Source: G965277745 sp965277745 (GTDB lineage Bacteria; Pseudomonadota; Gammaproteobacteria; Cardiobacteriales; Cardiobacteriaceae). From it: a DNA stretch of 64,000 nt. Under the pieces are notes generated by a model. It saw nothing but the letters and a program-made list of their open reading frames with translations. It made no database searches and had not been told where the DNA came from. A program made the translations under genes and the position numbers. Of this stretch, positions 30,244 to 38,701 are shown one piece after another. How positions within the stretch are numbered: position 1 is the first letter of the stretch; every line of letters starts with the position of its first letter. The stretch lies in NCBI GenBank assembly GCA_965277745.1, contig OZ255837.1, positions 930,001 to 994,000 on the forward strand, read 5' to 3'.

Positions 30244-30303
30244 AAGGTCAAAGATCAAGCAAGAGCAGAAAGCAAGGTCAAAGATCAAGCAAGAGCAGAA
30301 AGC
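30244..30303 (+). repeat. 30-bp tandem repeat at the toxin entry
   Basis: Two exact copies of a 30-bp unit encode KVKDQARAES twice, directly before the HNH domain. Base composition changes to AT-rich at the same point, so the repeat marks the junction between conserved CdiA and the variable toxin. Confidence 0.9.
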
Positions 30304-30485
30304 AATGACACTTGCGTATTTTGTGGCACCAAAACTACTAGGCAACCTGGGCCAACTCGTTCTGAGATAGATCATTCTATTCCAAAATCCAGAGGTGGAA
30401 ATAACAATTTAGAAAACGCACAAAACACATGTAGGACTTGCAATAGGAAAAAAGGTGCTAAAACCACAGAAGAGTTTTTAGACCT

Positions 30486-30944
30486 ATGATTAAGTACGAT
30501 ATTGAAGTTGGTGAAAATAAAAATGCTTCTACATGCCATTGTTGCGGTAAAAAGTCGTGTGTTGGCCACGGATTTGTTTACAAAGATGATGACGCTCATG
30601 CGGTGTATTATGCTAGTTGGTCTGATGCTCACCCTGATAAAAAGGTGAGTATCGCACTTGCTATTGGCGAATGGGATGATGACTCAACAACAGATGATCG
30701 CATTTGTTTTGGTGTTGAAGCCTCTGAGGATAAAGATGAAATTTTGTTTCGAGTTATAGAGCCTAGTGAATCTCCTTGGCCGAATACGGATTTGTTAGGC
30801 CAAATGCTAACTAGGGATGAAGGCTTATCTCACCCATTGCTAAAAGAGGTTTTTGAGATTGCTGAGAGTATATTGCGTGACCACATAGCATTGCGTGAAT
30901 ATCTTGCAATACCCGAAGAGCCGAAAGCTTTTGTGAAACATTAA
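30486..30944 (+). CDS. cdiI: Putative CDI immunity protein (CdiI)
   Basis: 152 residues; its ATG overlaps the cdiA stop (ATGA), the standard arrangement for a cognate immunity gene. Much lower GC than cdiA, matching the toxin domain, so the pair was probably acquired together. The protein is acidic (GEWDDDSTTDDR, EASEDKDEI) with an N-terminal CHCCGKKSC cysteine cluster that may bind zinc, and no signal peptide, so it is cytosolic as expected for neutralising an incoming nuclease. I do not recognise a named family; the call rests on position, size and acidity. It is intact although cdiB and cdiA are interrupted. Confidence 0.8.
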   Translation: MIKYDIEVGENKNASTCHCCGKKSCVGHGFVYKDDDAHAVYYASWSDAHPDKKVSIALAIGEWDDDSTTDDRICFGVEASEDKDEILFRVIEPSESPWPNTDLLGQMLTRDEGLSHPLLKEVFEIAESILRDHIALREYLAIPEEPKAFVKH

Positions 30945-31066
30945 TTATTGTCTATAGTCAGTACCAAGCCCCTTTATGAACCTGATTTTGACAGGCGTAT
31001 CGATCTAAAATCCTGCTTGCCGTAGCCAATCACTTTTCATCTGATTGCCCAATCGGCGAAAGCGTC

Positions 31067-31435
31067 GGCCTGGTGCGGGCGACGGTACGCGCCGGCGTCT
31101 CGACGGCGATCCAGCGCGACGCCCTCGATGAAAACCTCGTTCTCGCCCTCCGCCAGGAAGCGGCAACCGTCATCGGCGAAAACGCGGCGCAGGAAATCGG
31201 CGCGGCCTACCACGGCGGTAAACTGAACAAAGTCGCCCAACTGGCCGCCCACGCGGCGGTCGGCTGCGCGAGGGGCGCGGTCGCCTCGGGCGAATGCGCG
31301 TCCGGGGCGTTTGGCGGGGTTGCGGGAGAAGTCACCGGTGAAATTCTCGAACGGCGGATACGAGCGCGGCTCGATCGTGAACTGAATGACGGCGAAATCA
31401 CCCGCGAAGAAAAGGCTCATTTAAACGATTCCAAG
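31067..31435 (+). pseudogene. Orphan CdiA pretoxin fragment
   Basis: Near-identical to residues in cdiA (ATVRAGVSTAIQRDALDEN, GENAAQEIGAAYHGGKLNK, VAGEVTGEILERRIR), but without a start region, TPS domain or toxin. After EITREE the homology stops and the frame runs into unrelated sequence toward argF. Orphan cdiA-CT cassettes downstream of CDI loci are known; this one has lost its toxin and immunity gene. The 30-bp insertion (residues RGAVASGECA) shows it diverged from the resident copy rather than being an assembly duplicate. Confidence 0.82.
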
Positions 31436-31538
31436 TTTCGATCAGGGTATCGCGCATCAAGGCCGGTACCGTTTTACGCCGCCCTTGTTTACAATAGAGC
31501 GCCATTGTCTTGAAGGACACGACAGCAAAGGATTTCCT

Positions 31539-32543
31539 ATGGAAAACTGGTACCAGCAACATTTTCTGTGCATCGAGAATCATTCCCGCGCTAGTATACA
31601 AGCGTTGCTCGCCCTTGCCGCGCGTCTGAAAAAGGCGAAAAAAGCCGGCCTCGAGATCCGCCGTCTTGCCGGCAAAAATATCGTTCTTCTCTTCGCTAAA
31701 ACCTCGACTCGCACCCGTTGCGCGTTTGCGGTCGCCGCCGCTGATCAGGGCGCCTCGAGCACGTATCTCGACGCCGGCTCTTCACAACTCGGCGAGAAAG
31801 AAAGCATTGCCGATACCGCGCGCGTACTCGGAAGATATTATGATGCGATCGAATACCGTGGTTTCGATCAGAAAACCGTGGAAACGCTGGCCAGATATGC
31901 CGGTGTTCCGGTTTATAACGGTCTTAGCAACGAATTCCACCCGACGCAGATGCTCGCCGATCTCCTCACCATGACGGAACACAGCGACAAGCCGCTAACC
32001 GATATCCGAATCGCCTATCTTGGCGACGCCCGTTTCAATATCGGCAATTCCCTGCTTCTTAGCGGCGCACTGATGGGCATGGATGTGCGTATCGCGGCGC
32101 CGCGCGCCTTGATGCCGGCGGCGCGGGTGATCGATCGGGCCTATGAACTCGCGGGAGAAAGTGGTGCGCGCATCCACATCGGCGAAGACCCGCGGGAGGC
32201 CGTACGCGAATGTGATTTCATCTACACCGACATCTGGCTTTCCATGGGTGAGGATCCCGGTGTCTGGGAAACTCGCGTGCCGCTTCTCCTGCCTTATCGT
32301 GTCGACGCCAAGATGCTCGCGGCAAGCGGTAATCCGGCGGTGAAATTCATGCACTGCCTGCCGGCTTTTCACGATCGCAGCACCGCGACCGGCGATCGTT
32401 TTTTCAGGGAACACAAAATGGCCGGTATCGAAGTCTCCCACAATGTTTTTGAAAGTTCGGCCTCGATCGTCTTCGATCAGGCGGAAAACCGTATGCACAC
32501 GATCAAGGCATTGCTGGTCGCCACGTTGAGCGACGAAGAGTAG
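31539..32543 (+). CDS. argF: Ornithine carbamoyltransferase
   Basis: Makes citrulline from ornithine and carbamoyl phosphate. The ATG at 31539 follows AAAGGA and gives MENWYQQHFL and 334 residues, the usual length; the ORF runs further upstream to 31485. Motifs: FAKTSTRTRCAF (carbamoyl-phosphate STRTR), NGLSNEFHPTQMLADLLT, FMHCLPAFHD (ornithine Cys site). A catabolic arcB role cannot be excluded by sequence, but no arcA/arcC neighbours are present. TAG is a genuine stop here because the protein ends at the family's normal C-terminus (VATLSDEE). Confidence 0.94.
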   Translation: MENWYQQHFLCIENHSRASIQALLALAARLKKAKKAGLEIRRLAGKNIVLLFAKTSTRTRCAFAVAAADQGASSTYLDAGSSQLGEKESIADTARVLGRYYDAIEYRGFDQKTVETLARYAGVPVYNGLSNEFHPTQMLADLLTMTEHSDKPLTDIRIAYLGDARFNIGNSLLLSGALMGMDVRIAAPRALMPAARVIDRAYELAGESGARIHIGEDPREAVRECDFIYTDIWLSMGEDPGVWETRVPLLLPYRVDAKMLAASGNPAVKFMHCLPAFHDRSTATGDRFFREHKMAGIEVSHNVFESSASIVFDQAENRMHTIKALLVATLSDEE

Positions 32544-32834
32544 CACGCCGTGGGCGCGGCGCGAGGCATCTCGCCGACGTCGGCAAGCACCTGCTGTTGC
32601 CCTGCTTCGCGGAGAAAACACGGATGAGTGATAACGCCGCGATCGGCGTTCGCGGCGGTGATGGCAGGTCGATCCACGGTTGCGCGGCGTGATGGAAATC
32701 GTGCCGAGGCGGAAAGACAAGCGCGTCGATCGTTTGGCGCAGCGGCGGGTGTTCCGATTGATTGCGGTTGGGGGGGGAAGCGGATGACGCGGATCGTCAC
32801 GGTGACACGATCCAAGAGCGCGGCGGATCCGCTT
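32544..32834. other. Convergent gap between argF and gshA
   Basis: No supported gene; small ORFs on both strands have no recognisable content. No clear terminator hairpin with a T run. Confidence 0.4.
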
Positions 32835-34361
32835 TCAGCGCAGACGATCGAGCGGATCGAAATAGTGCGCGAGGAAAGTGGCGAAATCCTCTTGTGGCGT
32901 GTTTTCAATGCGCGAGAATTCGGCCAGTGAGCGATCACGCAGGGCATTGAGATGGCAGCGTGTGGCTTCTTCGAGCGGTTTGTGTAATGCTTGCATGTTG
33001 CGTGTTTGCAGGGCGAGCGCCCAGTCGATGAAGGCGACCTCTCGCAATTCTTCGTATACGCGCTGTGGCAATCTTGGCGTCGCGCCGCGATTGCCGTCGC
33101 GTAATTCGTGGATGATCCGCTGGTAGTCTCCGTGATTGTCGTCGCCATCGAGCCTTGCGGCAATCGCCAGCAATTGCTCGAGGAGGGCGTCCGCCCATTG
33201 CCCCGTCTGGCGTGTGCGGCCGCGCTCGGCGAGCGGAAAATGGCGATCACGGCCGCAGCAGGCGATGCCGAGCAGGTTGTGGTCGATTTCATGGTAATCG
33301 CTTTGGCGGAACGATGGGGCCGGGGTGAGAAGCGCCCAAAGCATGAAGGTCTCAAGGAAGCGGATTTGCTCAAGCGATATACCACAGGGATCGTAGGGAT
33401 TACAGTCGAGAGTGCGCAGTTCGACATAGGCGATACCGCGCGCATGAAGCGCGTTGGCCGGTCGTTCGCCTGGATACAGGAGTTGTTTCGGCCGGGCGGC
33501 GGTGTAGTATTCGTTGGCGATTTGTAAGATATTGGCGCTGATTTGGCGATAGTTGCCCGCGGCGTCTTTCAATCCGAGGGATGCGAAAGCCGGTGCCGGG
33601 GTTCTTACCGCGTCGATTAGGTCGTTCACGTATTCATCGAGCGCGTTGAAACGGATCTTGAAGGACATTTTGTTGCGATAACCGAGTCGGCTCATGCGCA
33701 GGCTGGTGGCCTGCGCCCAGCCGAGGGTGCGCGGGGAAAAATCGTCGAGTACCCCGTGCGCCGGGGCAAAGCTTGCATCGACGGCAGGCGACGCGCCAAA
33801 CAGATAAGAGATCAGCCAGGCGTGGCGTTGCAGATTGCGGATCATACCCATGTAGCGAGCGTCGATGTAGGCGCGATCGAGGCGTTTGCCTTCCTGTTCG
33901 GCGAGCGCCTGCCATAACTCGGCTTTGGGCGAATAGTTGAAATGCACCCCGGCCATCATCTGCATCGGGCTGCCGTAACGATGCGCGAGGCCGATGCGGT
34001 AAAGGCGCTTGATCCGTGCGGCGTTGCTGCTACCATAATGGCCAATCTCGATCTTCTCTGGATCGGCGGGCAGAAGGCAGGGCATGCTCGCCGGCCACAG
34101 GCGTTCGTTACCGATATTTTGCGCCGAGTAGCGGTGCAACGCGCAAAGCTGGGCGTAAACCGCTTCCGGGCTTTCCTGCGCGTCGGTAACGATTTCCATC
34201 AGCGCCTCCCCATAATCGGTAGTGATGTTGGGATGGGTGAAGGCGTTACCGAGCGTCCGTGGATGAGGCGTCTGCGCCAGGGTGGCGTCGCGATTGCAGC
34301 GCAGCATTTCCCGTTCGATCCCGATTTTTCCGCCCTTGAGCGGCAACTGTGCAACGTTCAT
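32835..34361 (-). CDS. gshA: Glutamate-cysteine ligase (class I)
   Basis: First step of glutathione synthesis. 508 residues, near the ~518 of the E. coli-type enzyme. Class I features: GIEREMLRCNRDATLAQTPH at the start (Glu-rich ATP/Mg site), ITTDYGEALMEIVT, and MQMMAGVHFNYS for substrate binding. The middle PYDPCGISLEQIRFLE and the C-terminal helical region agree. Divergent from gshB with 76 bp between start codons, so the pathway's two steps share one control region. Confidence 0.96.
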   Translation of the reverse strand: MNVAQLPLKGGKIGIEREMLRCNRDATLAQTPHPRTLGNAFTHPNITTDYGEALMEIVTDAQESPEAVYAQLCALHRYSAQNIGNERLWPASMPCLLPADPEKIEIGHYGSSNAARIKRLYRIGLAHRYGSPMQMMAGVHFNYSPKAELWQALAEQEGKRLDRAYIDARYMGMIRNLQRHAWLISYLFGASPAVDASFAPAHGVLDDFSPRTLGWAQATSLRMSRLGYRNKMSFKIRFNALDEYVNDLIDAVRTPAPAFASLGLKDAAGNYRQISANILQIANEYYTAARPKQLLYPGERPANALHARGIAYVELRTLDCNPYDPCGISLEQIRFLETFMLWALLTPAPSFRQSDYHEIDHNLLGIACCGRDRHFPLAERGRTRQTGQWADALLEQLLAIAARLDGDDNHGDYQRIIHELRDGNRGATPRLPQRVYEELREVAFIDWALALQTRNMQALHKPLEEATRCHLNALRDRSLAEFSRIENTPQEDFATFLAHYFDPLDRLR

Positions 34362-34386
34362 GGGCTTGTTCTTTTTATCATCCGCG

Positions 34387-34412
34387 CATAATACCCGATT
34401 CTTGGGTATGAT
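34387..34412. promoter_or_regulatory. Divergent gshA/gshB control region with inverted repeat
   Basis: ATACCC (34391-34396) and GGGTAT (34404-34409) form an inverted repeat with a 7-bp spacer. It overlaps a -10-like TATGAT facing gshB (34407-34412) and a TATTAT facing gshA (34388-34393, minus strand). The -35 elements are weak. A shared operator for both glutathione genes is plausible. Confidence 0.35.
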
Positions 34413-34437
34413 GAACGTTTGTTATCGGGAGTCCGAT

Positions 34438-35379
34438 ATGGACAATGTCGCCGTTTTGATGGATGACATCGATCACATCCGCACGTACAAGGACACGACG
34501 TTCGCCTTGATGCTCGCGGCGCAGAAGCGCGGCATGCAAGTGATGATTTTCACTCAGCGTGACTGGCAGGTGCGCGATGGTTCGGTGCTGTCCTATGTAC
34601 GCACGGTCGAGTTGATCGACCGCGAAGAAGACTACTATCGGGTGACCAACGAGGAAGTGTTGGATTTGGCGAATGTCGATGTGGTGCTTATGCGCAAGGA
34701 TCCCCCCTTCGACATGCGCTACATTTACGATACCTATATGCTCGATCTTCTCTCCGCGCAGGGCGTGAGGGTGATCAACCCGCCGGCGGCGCTGCGCACG
34801 GTCAATGAAAAGTTCGTGATCGCCCGGTTTCCGCAATGCGCGCCGCCGACATTGATCGGCAAATCGCGTCGGGAAATCCGCGCCTTTTTGCGTGAACACA
34901 AGGAAGCGGTGCTCAAGCCCCTCGATGGCATGGGGGGACAGGGCGTGTTCAAGCTGAGCGAAAACGACAAAAACACCAGCGCGATTCTCGACGCGATGAA
35001 TCCCGACGGGCTGGAGACGTTGATGGTGCAGGCCTATCTGCCGCAAATCGAGGAGGGGGACAAGCGGATTCTCCTGATCAACGGCGACGTGGTCGACCAT
35101 GGGCTCGTGCGTCTGCCGAAAGCGGGCGAGTTCCGTGCCAACCTTGCCGCCGGCGGTCGTGGCGTGGTGCGTGTGCTCAGTGAACGGGAATACTGGCTGG
35201 TCGAGCAGGTCAAGCCGCTGCTCGTCGAACAGGGGCTTTCACTTGTCGGGCTGGATGTGATCGGCGGTTATCTCACCGAACTCAATGTGACGAGCCCAAC
35301 CTGTCTGCGCGAAATCGAAAATGGCACCGGACAGGACATTGCCGGGCGTTTTTGGGATACACTGTCCGCGCAAACTTGA
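34438..35379 (+). CDS. gshB: Glutathione synthetase
   Basis: Second step of glutathione synthesis: adds Gly to gamma-Glu-Cys. Start at ATG 34438 behind GGGAG, giving ~313 residues, the normal bacterial size; the frame is open further upstream but that would cover the gshA start. ATP-grasp signatures: VLKPLDGMGGQGVFKL, TLMVQAYLPQIEEGDKRILL, NGDVVDHGLVRLP, and GLDVIGGYLTELNVTSPT (Mg-binding NVTSPT). Confidence 0.96.
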   Translation: MDNVAVLMDDIDHIRTYKDTTFALMLAAQKRGMQVMIFTQRDWQVRDGSVLSYVRTVELIDREEDYYRVTNEEVLDLANVDVVLMRKDPPFDMRYIYDTYMLDLLSAQGVRVINPPAALRTVNEKFVIARFPQCAPPTLIGKSRREIRAFLREHKEAVLKPLDGMGGQGVFKLSENDKNTSAILDAMNPDGLETLMVQAYLPQIEEGDKRILLINGDVVDHGLVRLPKAGEFRANLAAGGRGVVRVLSEREYWLVEQVKPLLVEQGLSLVGLDVIGGYLTELNVTSPTCLREIENGTGQDIAGRFWDTLSAQT

Positions 35380-35415
35380 ATATCGAGTACAACAGGATTG
35401 ACACAGGAGACAAGA

Positions 35416-36015
35416 ATGTCCTTTTTCGACAGCGATACGAAAATCACCGTATCTCTCGCCCTCTTGTTCGCCGCCCTTTCCGGCTGCCAGAGCACGCAAC
35501 CGCACGGAGCGAACAAATTGACTTCCACCGCGCTCGCCGGTTTCTGGCAGTGCAAAACGACGCATCCGGCCGGTCAAACCACCGAACACTACGTCTACCT
35601 GCCGCAAAGCGGGGAATATCAATCAGTCGGTCGCGTCGCGTTTCAGGTCGCCCCCGACAAATACCTGATCTATGCGCGCGCTTCCGCGGGCACCTGGAAA
35701 CTCGCCGGACGCCGCCTCATCCAGCGCGCCTACGGTTCACGGGGGAATCCTGAAAATGCCGATCTGCGCACGAAGTTGAAAAATGACGCACAAGTGGCCA
35801 AAGCGCTGGCCGCATACCAACAAACGCTCAATTACGGCGCCGATGGCGAAGACACGATCTATGAGATAGACAAACTGACGGCGACGAATCTGGCGATACA
35901 CACGCAGTTGGGGACACAGCGCATTGCGCGCGATTGTGTGAAATCATCCGGCAACAGTGTTCCCGCCATCTTGCGTGAGAAACCGGGAAAAATTCTCGCA
36001 CTTTTCAAGCACTGA
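35416..36015 (+). CDS. Putative lipoprotein of unknown function
   Basis: 199 residues from ATG 35416 behind AGGAGA. Type II signal peptide: TKITVSLALLFAALSGC (lipobox LSGC). The mature part begins with a conserved-looking GFWQCKTTHPAGQTTEHYVY, a possible sensing or lipocalin-like strand, and ends in basic KPGKILALFKH. I do not recognise the family. It lies 36 bp after gshB in the same direction and may be co-transcribed; converges with xerC. Confidence 0.7.
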   Translation: MSFFDSDTKITVSLALLFAALSGCQSTQPHGANKLTSTALAGFWQCKTTHPAGQTTEHYVYLPQSGEYQSVGRVAFQVAPDKYLIYARASAGTWKLAGRRLIQRAYGSRGNPENADLRTKLKNDAQVAKALAAYQQTLNYGADGEDTIYEIDKLTATNLAIHTQLGTQRIARDCVKSSGNSVPAILREKPGKILALFKH

Positions 36016-36032
36016 GGCGCGAATGACCGCGA

Positions 36033-36926
36033 TTATCGCGTAGTGTCGCTTTTTTTCGCCCGCGGATGCGCCTGGTCATAGACTTTCGCCAGTTGCTGGA
36101 AATCGAGATGGGTGTAGCGCTGGGTGGTGGAAAGATTGCGGTGACCGAGCAGTTCCTGGACCGCGCGGATATCGCCGCAAGACTGCAAGACATGGCTCGC
36201 GAAGCTGTGACGCAGCATGTGTGGGCTGATCGCGCGGCCGGGGAGGTGTTCACGGGCGTGGCGCGCGAGCGCCAGTTCGACGCCGCGCGCGCCGAGGCGA
36301 CGGCCGAATCGGGAGAGGAAAAGCGCGTTTTCGCCCCCTTTTTGCAGGCGCGCGCGTACGCCGAGCCAGCGTGATAAGGCCGTCTTCGCCTTGGCGCCGA
36401 TAAATAGCCGCCGCTGATGACCGCCCTTGCCGGTGATCACGAGATCATCCGGCAGACGCGCGAGATCGCGCTCATCGAGCGCGACCAATTCGGCAAGACG
36501 CAGACCGCTAGAGTAGAGGAGTTCCAGCATCGCGTGATTGCGCAACGCGAGGGGATCCGCGCTTTGTGGCGGGCGGAGAAGGGCGCTGATTTCATCCGGG
36601 GTCAGTGCCTTCGGCAGGGTTTTGTTACGTATTTTCGCTATTTTCAGCGCGGCGGCCGGATCGTCTTCGCGTAGATGGTGGTGTCGCAGCCAGCGAAAGA
36701 AAGTGTTGAGCGCCGCGCGGTGGCGGCTCAGCGTGGTTGCGGCAAGCCCCTTGCGACGCAGACCGTTCAAGTATTCCTGGAGGGCGGCGCTCGATTGAGC
36801 GGCAAGCGCAGCGGAGAAAGCGCGATCGGCCTGCTCGAGCGAACGCCGGTAGGTCGCGCAAGTTGATTCCATGAAGCCCCGTTCATAGCGCAAAAAATCG
36901 ATGAAACGGGAAAGAAGCGCCGCCAT
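36033..36926 (-). CDS. xerC: Site-specific tyrosine recombinase XerC
   Basis: Resolves chromosome dimers at dif with XerD. About 297 residues from ATG 36926, which overlaps the dapF stop (TGATG); a GTG one codon upstream is possible. SAM-like core-binding domain in residues 1-90, then the catalytic domain with ELLYSSGLRLAELVALDERD (catalytic Arg), HMLRHSFASHVL (HxLR) and GHRNLSTTQRYTHLD (final Tyr). In many gammaproteobacteria a DUF484 gene sits between dapF and xerC; here it is absent. Confidence 0.93.
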   Translation of the reverse strand: MAALLSRFIDFLRYERGFMESTCATYRRSLEQADRAFSAALAAQSSAALQEYLNGLRRKGLAATTLSRHRAALNTFFRWLRHHHLREDDPAAALKIAKIRNKTLPKALTPDEISALLRPPQSADPLALRNHAMLELLYSSGLRLAELVALDERDLARLPDDLVITGKGGHQRRLFIGAKAKTALSRWLGVRARLQKGGENALFLSRFGRRLGARGVELALARHAREHLPGRAISPHMLRHSFASHVLQSCGDIRAVQELLGHRNLSTTQRYTHLDFQQLAKVYDQAHPRAKKSDTTR

Positions 36927-37759
36927 CACAGGGTGCCACGGAAAATCGTTTGCGCCGCACCGGTCATGAACAGCGCCCGCCCGCTCCCCTGCCAGGCGAT
37001 CTGTAATTCACCGCCGGGCAGAGTCACCCCGACCTCGCTATCGAGGAGACCGCAGGCAATACCCACCGCCGCCGCCGCGCAGGCGCCGCTGCCGCAGGCG
37101 CGCGTTTCCCCGACGCCGCGTTCGAAAACGCGCAGGCGGATATGGCCGCGATCGAGAATTTCCATAAACCCGACGTTTACCTGTTCGGGAAACAGGGGAT
37201 GTGTCTGTAAAAACGCGCCGAGTTCCGACACCGGCGCCGCCGCGGTGTCGCAGACGACGGTCACGGCGTGGGGATTGCCAAGGGAGACGGTCGCGAAGGA
37301 AAACACGTCGCCACGAAAGGAAATCGCTTGCGTGAGGATGCTTTCCTGAGCGGCGGTGAAGGCGGTGAACACCGGTTCGCCCATCTCCACCTGGAAATGA
37401 TCGACGCAGCCGTGCTCACCGCAATAAGCGATCGCGATTTGTCCGCGTTTGATCGCGAGCCTCGCCGGACGGGAAAAATCGAACAAGCCGTGATCGCGCA
37501 GATATTTGCCGCAGCAGCGAGCGCCGTTGCCGCAATGTTCAACTTCGCTGCCGTCGCCATTGAAGATGCGATAGGAAAAATCCGTCTCCGCCGTGGTCGC
37601 CGCTTCGATGAGCAACAGTTGATCAAAGCCGATGCCGGTATGGCGCTCGGCGAGAGAGACGATTTCCCGTTTCGTCCAGGAAAAGGCGTGATCAAGACAG
37701 TCGAGAACGATAAAATCGTTGCCGAGGCCGTGCATTTTGGTGAAAGAATCGGGAATCAT
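36926..37759 (-). CDS. dapF: Diaminopimelate epimerase
   Basis: Converts LL- to meso-diaminopimelate for lysine and peptidoglycan. 277 residues, standard. Two active-site cysteines are visible: EVEHCGNGARCCGKYL and GETRACGSGACAAAAVG. MHGLGNDFIVLD at the N-terminus is the substrate loop. Overlaps xerC, so the two form an operon; promoter candidate directly upstream. Confidence 0.96.
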   Translation of the reverse strand: MIPDSFTKMHGLGNDFIVLDCLDHAFSWTKREIVSLAERHTGIGFDQLLLIEAATTAETDFSYRIFNGDGSEVEHCGNGARCCGKYLRDHGLFDFSRPARLAIKRGQIAIAYCGEHGCVDHFQVEMGEPVFTAFTAAQESILTQAISFRGDVFSFATVSLGNPHAVTVVCDTAAAPVSELGAFLQTHPLFPEQVNVGFMEILDRGHIRLRVFERGVGETRACGSGACAAAAVGIACGLLDSEVGVTLPGGELQIAWQGSGRALFMTGAAQTIFRGTL

Positions 37760-37789
37760 CAGGGGGCGGTATTTGTCTTGTAAAGGGGC

Positions 37790-37818
37790 AGTATAAATAC
37801 TGTCGCTACGGTCGGCAA
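37790..37818 (-). promoter_or_regulatory. Candidate dapF-xerC promoter with overlapping inverted repeat
   Basis: On the minus strand TTGCCG (37818-37813) and TATACT (37795-37790) are spaced 17 bp, 31 bp before the dapF ATG. CAGTAT and ATACTG around 37789-37802 form an inverted repeat across the -10, a possible repressor site. Confidence 0.5.
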
Positions 37819-38163
37819 ACCATATCTTTTTACATAAATTTGTTTTGATTGATTTTTATATAAAACGAGGGCGCGTTGCGGTCGGCGCATCCCCCTGAGC
37901 CGACAGGGGTGCCCGACACAGACAGGGCGGATCTGTACAAAGCTGTCGCGCGATACAACGGTGTCATTTAAAAATAAATGGAAACCGCGTCGGCAAAGGA
38001 AAATTGTAAAAGCGATACTTGGCCATTCACCGCCAGCGAATGGCGCCACCCGCGGAACGAATAGCGGGCGAAGAAATAGCGACAGCAATGGCGTGCCTTC
38101 CGGCTCAAGTATACATTCGCCTCTCGCGGACTTTTTGAACGGCGCGGATGCGTAGATGCGCAC
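37819..38163. other. Gap between dapF and an MFS relic
   Basis: No supported gene. A minus-strand ORF covers it but has no recognisable features. Confidence 0.4.
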
Positions 38164-38700
38164 TTAACGGGTCTTCGCCGCCCGCCGATAGGCCAGACAG
38201 GGGAGCAAGGCAAGCAGCGCGGCCGCGTCGAACATCACTGCCGAGCCGTAAATATCGCCAATTATACCGGCTATGCTTGGCCCGGCGGCAGCGCCCAATG
38301 TGAAAAGGAAAAACGTCAGTCCAAATCCCGCGGACGGACGGCGCTTGAAGATCGTCATGCTCCAAAGACCGAGCAGCCCCGTGATGAAAATGAAAGCGGC
38401 GCCGAAAACAATAGCGGAGACCATCACAAGTAAAAAAACATCAGGATACCGGCCCAGGATACCGGCCCAGGATAGCGAGCGCCGCCGCGATGGCGGACAT
38501 CGTGAGCAACAAGACCTTACCCAGACCGCGTGCATTCACTGCGTCCCCGCTCAAAGCCCCCAGGAAACCGGCGGCTCCAGTCAGCATCCACAGAAGAAAA
38601 GGACGGGTTTTTCCAGCCCCCAGGCCTCTGGCAGTGAACAAGTGACGGTCGCGACCGAAAAAGTCCAGTAAATTGCCTGCGTGCCTCGCGCCGCGGTATC
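38164..38700 (-). pseudogene. MFS transporter remnant (C-terminal half)
   Basis: Two frames together encode about five TM helices typical of the second half of a major facilitator: GKVLLLTMSAIAAALAILGR, then DVFLLVMVSAIVFGAAFIFI, SAGFGLTFFLFTLGAAAGPS and MFDAAALLALLPCLAY. The frame break is at an exact 13-bp tandem duplication (38443-38468); removing one copy rejoins ALAILGRYP to DVFLLVM. The N-terminal half is missing. Next to it lies a transposase fragment, which suggests the gene was cut by an insertion and then decayed. Confidence 0.7.
38443..38468 (+). repeat. 13-bp tandem duplication inside the MFS remnant
   Basis: AGGATACCGGCCC occurs twice head to tail. It shifts the reading frame by one and explains the break between the two MFS fragments. 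Confidence 0.88.
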
Positions 38701-38701
38701 G

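Larger units (their letters stand above)
25148..30489 (+). pseudogene. cdiA: CdiA/filamentous-haemagglutinin exoprotein with C-terminal HNH nuclease toxin; one frameshift
   Basis: About 1780 codons in two overlapping ORFs (25148-25915 and 25891-30489); one base is missing, most simply in the C5 run at 25883-25887, so EPP continues into AVAIDSSLLGGMYGGRIAII. Domains: long Sec signal (residues ~1-40, ending LLQAA); TPS secretion domain with ANPNGITCNGCGFINT; beta-helix haemagglutinin repeats; a DUF637-like region (~29150-29450, hydrophobic AGAVLVSIVVGVVSGGALS); a pretoxin region ending AAKENAFWV (VENN-like position); then a low-GC toxin of ~85 residues. The toxin is HNH: CVFCGTKTT, EIDHSIPKSRGGNNNLENA, CRTCNRKKG, a zinc-bound DNase fold. 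It would be delivered to neighbouring cells on contact. The stop overlaps the immunity gene. Confidence 0.88.

Noticed and set aside
37759..38163. 134-codon minus-strand gene upstream of dapF
   Set aside because: It covers the likely dapF promoter and has no recognisable features.
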